Under the pieces are notes generated by a model. It searched no databases. It was not told the DNA's origin and saw only the letters and a program-made list of their open reading frames with translations. Positions 7,512 through 13,739 of a DNA stretch of 13,739 bases are shown here, one piece after another (position 1 is the stretch's first letter; the number at the start of each line of letters is the position of its first letter). A program made the translations under genes and the position numbers. The DNA comes from CAYXGE01 sp964464435 (GTDB taxonomy: Bacteria; Pseudomonadota; Gammaproteobacteria; Burkholderiales; Methylophilaceae), in contig CAYXGE010000051.1 of assembly GCA_964464435.1 (NCBI GenBank), forward strand, positions 1-13,739. The letters run 5' to 3'.

Positions 7512-8972
7512 GTGACTACTCAATCACACCCAGAAGCTGATAGCCGCTTTGATTTAGCACAACGTGCTTTACTTGCGCCTAGCGGTCTAGATAGCAAAGC
7601 CTTACAACAGGTGCTTACTGGCATGATGGCACACCATATTGATTATGCTGATTTATATTTTCAATATACCCGCGCAGAAAGTTGGGGCTTAGAAGAAGGG
7701 GAAGTGAAGTCTGGCAATTTTAGTATTGACCAAGGCGTTGGTGTTAGAGCCGTAAGCGGTGAAAAAACTGCATTTGCCTATTCAGATGATATTAACTTAG
7801 AAGCATTGCAACAAGCAGCCAATGCAGTAAAGTCAATTGCTAGTTTAGGTAATACGCAATCTGGGCAAGCTTTTAAACGCGGTGAGCCAGCAAAACTGTA
7901 TTTGCCACAAGACCCTATTGCTTCATTAAGTGCGGATGCAAAAGTCGGGCTATTAGAACGTCTGGAGCAATTTGCTCGCAAGTTAGACCCACGTGTTATT
8001 CAAGTAATGGCATCAATTGCTGGCGAATATGATGTGGTCATGGTGGCTCGTCATGATGGATTCATGGCCGCAGATGTGCGTCCACTTGTGCGGCTATCAA
8101 TTCAAGTTATTACAGAAGAAAACGGTCGCCGCGAGCAAGGTTCCGCAGGCGGTGGTGGTCGATTTGACTATGCTTACTTTACTGATGAAGTATTACAAAG
8201 CTATGCGCAAAAAGCGGTGCATCAGGCCATTACTAACCTGAATGCGCGTCCTGCGCCTGCTGGTAATATGACGGTAGTACTTGGCGCAGGCTGGCCAGGT
8301 ATATTGCTGCATGAAGCGATTGGTCATGGCTTAGAAGGCGACTTTAATCGCAAAGGAAGTTCAGCTTTCTCTAGCATGATAGGTAAACAAGTAGCGGCAA
8401 AAGGCGTGACTGTGGTGGATGATGGCACGATTGCAAATCGTCGTGGCTCGCTTAATATGGATGACGAAGGTAACCCTACGCAAAATACAGTGTTGATTGA
8501 AGATGGCATATTACGTGGTTATATTCAGGATAGTTTAAATGCACGATTAATGGGCATGTCGCTCACGGGCAATGCAAGACGTGAATCCTATGCTCATATT
8601 CCTATGCCAAGAATGACGAACACTTACATGCATAACGGTAATTTGGCTCCAGAGGAAATTATTAAATCTGTTAAAAAAGGGCTATATGCTGCCAATTTTG
8701 GTGGAGGTCAGGTGGATATTACCAGTGGTAAATTTGTGTTTTCTGCAGCAGAAGCCTATATGATTGAAGATGGTAAAATTACCTACCCTGTAAAAGGTGC
8801 TACGCTGATTGGTAACGGTCCAGATGTACTCACCCGTGTCAGCATGATAGGCAATGACATGCAATTAGATAGTGGTGTAGGTACTTGCGGAAAAGAAGGG
8901 CAAAGTGTGCCCGTTGGCGTTGGTCAGCCAACATTAAAAATTGATGGCCTTACAGTAGGCGGTACTGCATAA
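7512..8972 (+). CDS. tldD: TldD metalloprotease subunit
   Basis: A 486-residue cytosolic zinc protease of the TldD/PmbA family, close to E. coli TldD (481 residues) along its whole length. The metal site is HEAIGH (His267, Glu268, His272) followed by GLEGDFNR; the third ligand is Cys459 in GVGTCGKEGQ, 27 residues from the end as in E. coli. Other conserved blocks are SIDQGVGVRA (71-80), ADVRPLVRLS, RRESYAHIPMPRMTNTYM and NFGGGQVDITSGKFVFS. TldD works as a heterodimer with TldE (PmbA), threading unfolded peptides into a chamber; in E. coli the pair matures microcin B17 and degrades the CcdA antitoxin. The TldE gene is not in this window. The start is GTG at 7512, 5 bp after the nitrilase stop, with AAGG at 7495-7498 as a distant ribosome site; the first ATG is too far inside the domain. 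Translational coupling to nit is likely. Confidence 0.96.
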   Translation: MTTQSHPEADSRFDLAQRALLAPSGLDSKALQQVLTGMMAHHIDYADLYFQYTRAESWGLEEGEVKSGNFSIDQGVGVRAVSGEKTAFAYSDDINLEALQQAANAVKSIASLGNTQSGQAFKRGEPAKLYLPQDPIASLSADAKVGLLERLEQFARKLDPRVIQVMASIAGEYDVVMVARHDGFMAADVRPLVRLSIQVITEENGRREQGSAGGGGRFDYAYFTDEVLQSYAQKAVHQAITNLNARPAPAGNMTVVLGAGWPGILLHEAIGHGLEGDFNRKGSSAFSSMIGKQVAAKGVTVVDDGTIANRRGSLNMDDEGNPTQNTVLIEDGILRGYIQDSLNARLMGMSLTGNARRESYAHIPMPRMTNTYMHNGNLAPEEIIKSVKKGLYAANFGGGQVDITSGKFVFSAAEAYMIEDGKITYPVKGATLIGNGPDVLTRVSMIGNDMQLDSGVGTCGKEGQSVPVGVGQPTLKIDGLTVGGTA

Positions 8973-8974
8973 TA

Positions 8975-8989
8975 GTTTAAGTTTTAAAC
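8975..8989. repeat. Short AT-rich inverted repeat after tldD
   Basis: GTTTAA (8975-8980) and TTAAAC (8984-8989) are separated by GTT, starting 2 bases after the tldD stop codon. The stem is AT-rich and weak. The same six-base arms recur just after the hydrolase stop at 9791-9809. Confidence 0.4.
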
Positions 8990-8990
8990 A

Positions 8991-9015
8991 TATTGCTCTA
9001 CAATCTAGAGCAATA
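8991..9015. promoter_or_regulatory. Perfect inverted repeat before the hydrolase gene (operator or hairpin)
   Basis: TATTGCTCTA (8991-9000) and TAGAGCAATA (9006-9015) are perfect complements around CAATC. As RNA this is a 10-bp hairpin, but no T-run follows in either direction, so it is not an intrinsic terminator. As DNA its 25-base symmetric form and position, 27 bases before the hydrolase start, suit a dimeric regulator site. I cannot tell these apart from the sequence. Confidence 0.5.
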
Positions 9016-9042
9016 AACAGCAAAGATAAATAGAGGGTAATG

Positions 9043-9789
9043 ATGCAAGTTAAAGATTCTTTTGTTGATATCTCCACACCAACTGGTGAAATGCGTGTGC
9101 ATATTTTTCGTCCAAATGCAGAGGGAAAATTTCCTGGTATTTTGATGTTTTCTGAAATCTTTCAGATTACTGGTCCAATTCGCAGAACCGCTACCGTACT
9201 TGCTAGCCATGGCTATATTGTAGCTTGTCCAGAAATTTATCATGAGATGGAACCGCTAGGTACAGTGCTTGGCTACGACGATGAAGGCTCTGCCAAAGGA
9301 AATGCTTACAAAGTACAAAAAGAAATCTCGGCTTATGACAGTGATGCAAGGGCTGTATTAGATTACTTAAAAACCCTTGCGGATTGCACAGGCAAACTTG
9401 GAGTATTTGGAGTGTGTATTGGCGGGCATTTAGCTTACCGTGCCGCGATGAATCCAGATGTATTAGCAACTGCTTCTATGTATGCCACAGACATCCACAA
9501 AAAGAGCCTTGGCAAAGGCATGAATGATAACTCATTAGAACGTGCTGGTGATATTAAAGGTGAATTAATGCATATTTGGGGCAGACAAGACCCGCATATT
9601 TCTCCTGAAGGTCGCACCATGATTCGCGCCCGTTTAGAAGAAGTAGGCGCAAACTTTACATGGTTTGAGTTCAATAGTGTACACGCGTTTATGCGCGATG
9701 AAGGCCCACGTTACGACCCAGCAACAGCACGTATTTGTTGGGATTTAATTTTAGAAATGTTCCACCGTAAGCTTTGTGTTGGTTTCTAG
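9043..9789 (+). CDS. Dienelactone hydrolase family protein
   Basis: A 248-residue alpha/beta hydrolase of the dienelactone hydrolase family, cytosolic with no signal peptide. Counting from ATG 9043, the nucleophile is Cys125 in FGVCIGGH, the acid Asp183 in GRQDPHI and the base His214 in SVHAFMRDEG. Glu40 in FSEIFQI corresponds to the glutamate that activates the cysteine in the classical enzyme. Family members hydrolyse dienelactones in chlorocatechol breakdown, but many chromosomal copies act on other esters. No catechol-pathway gene is nearby, so the substrate is unknown. Two adjacent ATGs exist (9040 and 9043). GAGGG at 9033-9037 is only 2 bases from the first and 5 from the second, so I prefer 9043. 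The gene follows tldD by 70 bp with a symmetric element between, and may be a separately controlled gene or the operon's last member. Confidence 0.9.
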   Translation: MQVKDSFVDISTPTGEMRVHIFRPNAEGKFPGILMFSEIFQITGPIRRTATVLASHGYIVACPEIYHEMEPLGTVLGYDDEGSAKGNAYKVQKEISAYDSDARAVLDYLKTLADCTGKLGVFGVCIGGHLAYRAAMNPDVLATASMYATDIHKKSLGKGMNDNSLERAGDIKGELMHIWGRQDPHISPEGRTMIRARLEEVGANFTWFEFNSVHAFMRDEGPRYDPATARICWDLILEMFHRKLCVGF

Positions 9790-9790
9790 G

Positions 9791-9809
9791 GTTTAAATGC
9801 TTATTAAAC
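9791..9809. repeat. Short AT-rich inverted repeat after the hydrolase gene
   Basis: GTTTAA (9791-9796) and TTAAAC (9804-9809) enclose a 7-base loop directly after the hydrolase stop. The arms equal those at 8975-8989. AAGGTTTTGG follows, not a clear T-run, so termination is doubtful. Confidence 0.35.
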
Positions 9810-9820
9810 AAGGTTTTGGC

Positions 9821-9850
9821 TTGACTTTAGGCATGTCATTTGCTTAGATT
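9821..9850 (+). promoter_or_regulatory. Candidate sigma-70 promoter for the histone-like gene
   Basis: TTGACT (9821-9826, five of six consensus bases) is followed after 18 bp by TAGATT (9845-9850, four of six). This is the best-formed -35/-10 pair I found in the window. It would give a leader of about 55-60 bases before the start at 9916. A second -10-like TATGAT lies at 9884-9889 without a matching -35. Confidence 0.4.
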
Positions 9851-9858
9851 ATGTAACT

Positions 9859-9873
9859 GAAGCTATCCGCTTC
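9859..9873 (+). repeat. Small hairpin in the leader of the histone-like gene
   Basis: GAAGC (9859-9863) and GCTTC (9869-9873) pair around TATCC. No T-run follows. It would lie near the 5' end of the leader if the promoter at 9821-9850 is used. A five-base stem is weak evidence. Confidence 0.25.
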
Positions 9874-9902
9874 GAAGTGCTAATATGATTAACCCTCTTA
9901 CC

Positions 9903-9909
9903 GGAAGGA
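9903..9909 (+). promoter_or_regulatory. Strong Shine-Dalgarno of the histone-like gene
   Basis: GGAAGGA lies 6 bases before the ATG at 9916, separated by an A-rich spacer. It is the strongest ribosome binding site in the window; yhdP and mfd have none that is recognisable. It fixes the start and suggests high expression. Confidence 0.75.
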
Positions 9910-9915
9910 TAAAAA

Positions 9916-10257
9916 ATGGCAACAACGAAAGAAAAAACAACTGCGGTCAAAAAAGCTACTGCTGAAAAGAAACCAGCGGCTAGCAAAAAAGCGAGCCCCG
10001 CAAAAGCCACAGCAGTTAAAACTACAGCAACTAAAACAGCCAAACCCAAAGCAGTAGCAAAACCTAAAGCTGTTGCTAAGCCCAAGTCTGTAGTGAAAAA
10101 AGCGCCTGGAAAAACTAGCAAAGTCAGCCCTGAACAACGTTATAATATGGTTGCAGAAGCCGCCTACTATATTGCTGAGCGTGCAGGCTTTAGTGGCAAC
10201 CCTTCTGACTACTGGATAGAAGCTGAAGCGCAAATCGCAAAAATGTTGGGTAAATAA
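9916..10257 (+). CDS. Lys/Ala-rich histone H1-like protein with DUF2934-like C-terminus
   Basis: A 113-residue, strongly basic protein in two parts. Residues 1-72 are low-complexity Lys, Ala, Thr, Pro and Val with a tandem KAVAKP repeat (from about residue 44), like the tails of histone H1 and bacterial H1-like proteins; such tails bind DNA without sequence preference and are probably disordered. Residues 74-113 (starting PEQRYNMVAEAAYYIAERAG and including SDYWIEAEAQIAKML) form a compact segment resembling DUF2934, a short helical domain of unknown function. An abundant nucleoid-associated protein is the natural inference, but DNA binding is not shown. The gene has a strong ribosome site and a good candidate promoter, and stands alone between the hydrolase gene and mfd. 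Long open frames on the opposite strand here merely reflect the Lys/Ala codon bias. The low-complexity part could vary in repeat number between strains. Confidence 0.85.
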   Translation: MATTKEKTTAVKKATAEKKPAASKKASPAKATAVKTTATKTAKPKAVAKPKAVAKPKSVVKKAPGKTSKVSPEQRYNMVAEAAYYIAERAGFSGNPSDYWIEAEAQIAKMLGK

Positions 10258-10306
10258 CAAAATAAGTGTTTTAATGCGCTTCATCTAGCCGCTTTTTCAA
10301 GCCAGC

Positions 10307-10315
10307 GGATATAAT
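10307..10315 (+). promoter_or_regulatory. Candidate promoter -10 for mfd
   Basis: TATAAT at 10310-10315 is preceded by GGA and lies 29 bases before the mfd ATG, between the histone-like gene and mfd. No good -35 box is found at 16-18 bp. The G at 10308 occupies the same place as the G in the elements before yhdP and nit. Confidence 0.45.
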
Positions 10316-10344
10316 GTTGTTTTTCCAAAATCTCTGGCTTCAAT

Positions 10345-13300
10345 ATGCAACACAACTTGCCACACCACCACTTACCTGTGGTGGCAAAAGGCCAATCTAA
10401 AAGAATCTCCAATGTCTTTACTGGTCAAGATAGCTTGCAGCTTGCATCGCTTGCACAATCTTTAAAAACAACAAAACAACTACTTGTTGTGCTGACTGCC
10501 AACGCCTTTGAAGCTACTCGCTTAATTGATGAAATTCGCTGGTTTGGTCCAGATTTAAATGTGTATCTGTTGCCTGATTGGGAAACGCTTCCTTACGACC
10601 ATTTTTCACCTCATCCAGATTTAACTTCAGAACGCTTATCAACGCTTTATCAAATTAGCCAGCATAGTTGTGATGTTGTCATAGTGCCTATCTCTACGGC
10701 TTTGATTCGCTTTGCACCGCAGCACTATTTAAGTGCTCGCACCTTTATGTTTAAAAAAGGGCAAAAACTTGATTTAGAAGCATTACGAACACAATGTGCC
10801 AACGCAGGCTACCATCATGTAACGCAGGTGATTAGCCCTGGCGAATTTAGTGTACGCGGTGGATTAGTTGATTTGTTTCCTATGGGCAGTGCCTTACCAT
10901 TTCGTATTGATTTATTTGACGATGAAATAGAAACCATACGCACATTTGATGTTGATACACAACGCAGTCTTTACCCAGTGCCAGAAATTCGTTTACTACC
11001 TGCGCGTGAATTTCCAATGGATGAAGCGGGCATTGCAACTTTCAGACAACAATTTAGAACCCTATTTGAGGGGGATCCTTCACGCAGCCGTATTTATAAA
11101 GACGTAAGTAAGGGTATCCCAACAGGCGGTATTGAATGGTATCTGCCGCTCTTTTTTGAGCAAACAGCCAGTTTATTTGATTACCTACCCGATAATAGCT
11201 TGCTAATATTGCATGGTGATTTGGATATTGCCGCGCAGAGTTTTTGGCATGATGCACAAAGCCGTTATCGTTTGCTTGCTTACGATGCTGAACGTCCTAT
11301 TTTGCCACCAGAGCAACTCCTGCTAAAAACCGATGATTTTTTTAGTCATACGCACCAATATGCCAGACTCCATATTCTTGTTGAAAAATATGCGCTTCCT
11401 GATTTAAACATAGAGCGCCGCGCAGAAAACCCGCTATTTAAGCTACAAAATTTTATTGCTCAATTTAACGGTCACATTCTGATTGCAGCAGAAAGCCTTG
11501 GAAGACGAGAAACCATGGGGCAGTTACTGCTAGACCGAGGGTTAACTTTTAGCACATGTGAAAACTGGCAGCAATTTACGCAAAGCGATGCTAGCTTAAT
11601 GCTCGGTGTTTCTAGTTTGCAACAAGGCTTTGTTCAAGAAGGCATGGCAATCATTACCGAGGCAGAGTTATATGCTGGCACAGTACGTCAACAGCGTAGA
11701 CGCAACCAAGAAAAAGCGCGTAATACAGAAGGGATGCTTAAAGACCTCTCTGAGCTGCGCGAAAATGACCCAGTCGTACACGAGCAGCATGGCGTAGGCC
11801 GCTATCGTGGTCTAGTGAATCTAGATTTTGGTGAGGGTGAAACCGAATTTTTGCTGTTAGAATATGCGGGCGACGATAAACTTTATGTGCCAGTTTCACA
11901 GTTATTTCTAATTTCACGCTATTCTGGCGGACCACCCGAAAGTGCCCCATTGCACCGCCTTGGCAGTGGTACTTGGGAAAAAGCAAAGAAAAAAGCACTC
12001 AAGCAAATTAGAGATACTGCGGCGGAACTGCTTAACCTATATGCCCAACGTGCTGCGCGAAAAGGCCATGCATTTAAACTCAGCTTGCAAGATTATGATG
12101 CTTTTGCAGAAGGCTTTCCTTTTGAGGAAACCCCAGACCAACTTTCTGCAATTGAAGCAGTCATTAATGATATGCAATCTGGCAGACCAATGGATAGATT
12201 GGTGTGCGGCGATGTTGGTTTTGGCAAAACCGAAGTTGCCTTGCGAGCCGCATTTGTTGCCGTGATGGGTGGAAGGCAAGTAGCAGTGCTAGTGCCTACA
12301 ACACTCTTGGCAGAACAGCATTACAACAACTTTTGTGACCGTTTTGCCGATTGGCCTATCAAAATTGCTGAAATTTCACGTTTTAGAACCGCAAAAGAAC
12401 AAGCAGAAGCTTTACGCGGTTTAGAAGCAGGTGAAATTGACATTATTATAGGCACACATCGCTTGATTCAAAAGGATGTCAAATTTAAAAATCTGGGCTT
12501 GGCAATTTTGGATGAAGAGCATCGTTTTGGCGTACGCCAAAAAGAGCAAATGAAAGCTTTACGTGCCGAGGTTGATGTATTAACGCTCACTGCTACGCCA
12601 ATTCCTCGTACCTTAAGCATGGCAATGGAAGGTTTACGAGAATTCTCGGTGATTTCAACACCACCACAAAAACGGCTTGCTATTAAAACATTTCATACCG
12701 ATTACTCTGAAGGCATTATTCGTGAAGCCGTGATGCGCGAGTTTAAGCGTGGCGGACAAGTCTATTTCTTGCATAATGAAGTGGATACCATTTTTGTACA
12801 AAAAGAAAAATTAGAGAAATTTTTGCCTGAAGCACGTATTGCAATTGCGCATGGTCAACTGCGTGAACGCGAGCTAGAACATGTCATGCGTGATTTCTAC
12901 CAACAGCGCTCAAATCTTCTGTTATGCACCACCATTATTGAAACGGGCATTGACGTGCCCACCGCCAACACCATTATCATGAACAAAGCGGATATGTTTG
13001 GCTTAGCGCAACTGCACCAATTGCGCGGTCGTGTTGGGCGTAGCCATCACCAAGCCTATGCTTATTTGCTCACCGACCCAGACCGCAAAATCACGCCACA
13101 AGCGCAAAAACGTCTTGATGCAATTCAATTGCTAGAAGATTTAGGCGCAGGCTTTCACCTTGCCATGCATGACTTAGAAATTAGAGGTGCGGGCGAATTA
13201 CTAGGTGACAACCAAAGTGGTGAAATGCAAGAAATTGGGTTTAGTTTGTATTCTGACATGCTTAACCATGCAGTTAAACAACTCAAGGCAGGCAAAGAAC

Positions 13301-13739
13301 CGGATTTAGATGCACCTTTGGGAGTGACAACAGAAATCAATCTTCACATGCCAGCGCTTTTGCCTAATGACTATTGCCCTGACGTACATGAGCGCTTAGT
13401 CCTTTATAAACGCCTAGCTAACTGCACGCATGAGGACGATTTAGATACCTTACAAGAAGAACTGATTGACCGTTTTGGCTTGCTACCAGATGCAGGAGAG
13501 GCACTGATGGCCTGTCATAGACTGCGCATCAACGCAAAAGCTTTAGGGATTGTCAAAATTGACGCTTCTGACGCGGCAATACAACTACAATTTAATCCAA
13601 AAGCTGGAGTCGAAAGCTTACTAGACCCAATTAAACTGATCCAATTGCTACAACGCGATAAAAGGTGTCGTATGAATGGCCCTGACAAGTTACGGGTAAC
13701 TGTTGCGCTAGATGATATGCAACAGCGTGTTGAATTTAT
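10345..13739 (+). CDS. mfd: Transcription-repair coupling factor Mfd, 3' end cut by window edge
   Basis: The open frame runs 1131 codons to the right edge with no stop or frameshift; E. coli Mfd has about 1148 residues, so only the last few are missing. The N-terminal UvrB-like module includes YLLPDWETLPYDHFSPH (from 74) and GEFSVRGG (166-173). The RNA polymerase interaction domain starts near 474 with HEQHGVGRY (479-487). The RecG-like translocase follows: Walker A GDVGFGKT (622-629), DEEH box (723-726), TATPIPRT (749-756), ETGIDVP (866-872) and QLRGRVGR (892-899). The TRG translocation region contains DLEIRGAGELLGDNQSG (943-959), and the autoinhibitory C-terminal domain begins near 990. Mfd pushes stalled RNA polymerase off damaged DNA and recruits UvrA for nucleotide excision repair. 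The start matches the family N-terminus; no Shine-Dalgarno is seen before it, only a TATAAT box 29 bases upstream. Confidence 0.97.
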   Translation, partial: MQHNLPHHHLPVVAKGQSKRISNVFTGQDSLQLASLAQSLKTTKQLLVVLTANAFEATRLIDEIRWFGPDLNVYLLPDWETLPYDHFSPHPDLTSERLSTLYQISQHSCDVVIVPISTALIRFAPQHYLSARTFMFKKGQKLDLEALRTQCANAGYHHVTQVISPGEFSVRGGLVDLFPMGSALPFRIDLFDDEIETIRTFDVDTQRSLYPVPEIRLLPAREFPMDEAGIATFRQQFRTLFEGDPSRSRIYKDVSKGIPTGGIEWYLPLFFEQTASLFDYLPDNSLLILHGDLDIAAQSFWHDAQSRYRLLAYDAERPILPPEQLLLKTDDFFSHTHQYARLHILVEKYALPDLNIERRAENPLFKLQNFIAQFNGHILIAAESLGRRETMGQLLLDRGLTFSTCENWQQFTQSDASLMLGVSSLQQGFVQEGMAIITEAELYAGTVRQQRRRNQEKARNTEGMLKDLSELRENDPVVHEQHGVGRYRGLVNLDFGEGETEFLLLEYAGDDKLYVPVSQLFLISRYSGGPPESAPLHRLGSGTWEKAKKKALKQIRDTAAELLNLYAQRAARKGHAFKLSLQDYDAFAEGFPFEETPDQLSAIEAVINDMQSGRPMDRLVCGDVGFGKTEVALRAAFVAVMGGRQVAVLVPTTLLAEQHYNNFCDRFADWPIKIAEISRFRTAKEQAEALRGLEAGEIDIIIGTHRLIQKDVKFKNLGLAILDEEHRFGVRQKEQMKALRAEVDVLTLTATPIPRTLSMAMEGLREFSVISTPPQKRLAIKTFHTDYSEGIIREAVMREFKRGGQVYFLHNEVDTIFVQKEKLEKFLPEARIAIAHGQLRERELEHVMRDFYQQRSNLLLCTTIIETGIDVPTANTIIMNKADMFGLAQLHQLRGRVGRSHHQAYAYLLTDPDRKITPQAQKRLDAIQLLEDLGAGFHLAMHDLEIRGAGELLGDNQSGEMQEIGFSLYSDMLNHAVKQLKAGKEPDLDAPLGVTTEINLHMPALLPNDYCPDVHERLVLYKRLANCTHEDDLDTLQEELIDRFGLLPDAGEALMACHRLRINAKALGIVKIDASDAAIQLQFNPKAGVESLLDPIKLIQLLQRDKRCRMNGPDKLRVTVALDDMQQRVEF

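Noticed and set aside
8991..9015. Intrinsic terminator for tldD at the perfect inverted repeat
   Set aside because: The stem is good, but AAACAGCAAAG follows on the plus strand and no T-run is present on the minus strand either; kept instead as an operator or hairpin candidate.
9898..10284. Phe/Ser/Cys-rich open frame on the minus strand over the histone-like gene
   Set aside because: AAA/AAG/GCA-rich codons read backwards give Phe, Leu, Cys and Ser codons with few stops, so the long frame is an artefact of low complexity.
10289..10308. CCGCT...AGCGG inverted repeat between the histone-like gene and mfd as a terminator
   Set aside because: The stem is only 5 bp with a 10-base loop and no T-run after it; it overlaps the proposed mfd -10 region.
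10345..13739. Possible broken mfd
   Set aside because: I read the frame codon by codon to the window edge: there is no stop, and all helicase motifs occur in order and in the expected spacing, so the gene is intact apart from the cut end.

Overview
The window looks like core chromosome of a betaproteobacterium with moderate GC (low-to-mid forties per cent by eye). The gene families and AT-leaning codon use suggest a methylotroph of the Methylophilaceae (Methylotenera/Methylophilus-like). That assignment is an inference from protein character, not from a marker gene. I see no insertion sequence, phage gene, tRNA, rRNA or CRISPR array.

Layout. (1) Positions 1-2489, minus strand: a YheS-type ABC-F ATPase gene followed 33 bp later by the start of an unrecognised acidic protein that runs off the left edge. 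(2) Positions 2490-2719: a divergent intergenic region with a TATAAT box facing right. (3) Positions 2720-8972, plus strand: yhdP (giant AsmA-like envelope protein), a NIT1-like carbon-nitrogen hydrolase and tldD. The yhdP-nit gap contains a hairpin and a second TATAAT box. The nit-tldD gap is only 5 bp. (4) Positions 8973-9789: a perfect inverted repeat, then a dienelactone hydrolase family gene. (5) Positions 9790-10257: a small Lys/Ala-rich, histone-H1-like protein with a DUF2934-like C-terminus behind a very strong Shine-Dalgarno sequence. (6) Positions 10345-13739: mfd, the transcription-repair coupling factor, complete except for its last few residues, with no internal stop or frameshift.

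How they work together. yhdP, a nitrilase-superfamily gene and tldD form a neighbourhood common in proteobacteria; here they cover envelope phospholipid traffic, metabolite repair and a peptide-cleaving metalloprotease. YheS acts on ribosomes, the small basic protein probably binds DNA, and Mfd handles stalled RNA polymerase. Most of this is housekeeping. I found no convincing new biological system. The points most worth a second look are a 14-base promoter-like motif shared by yhdP and nit, the histone-like/DUF2934 fusion, the symmetric element before the hydrolase gene, and the unknown gene behind yheS.
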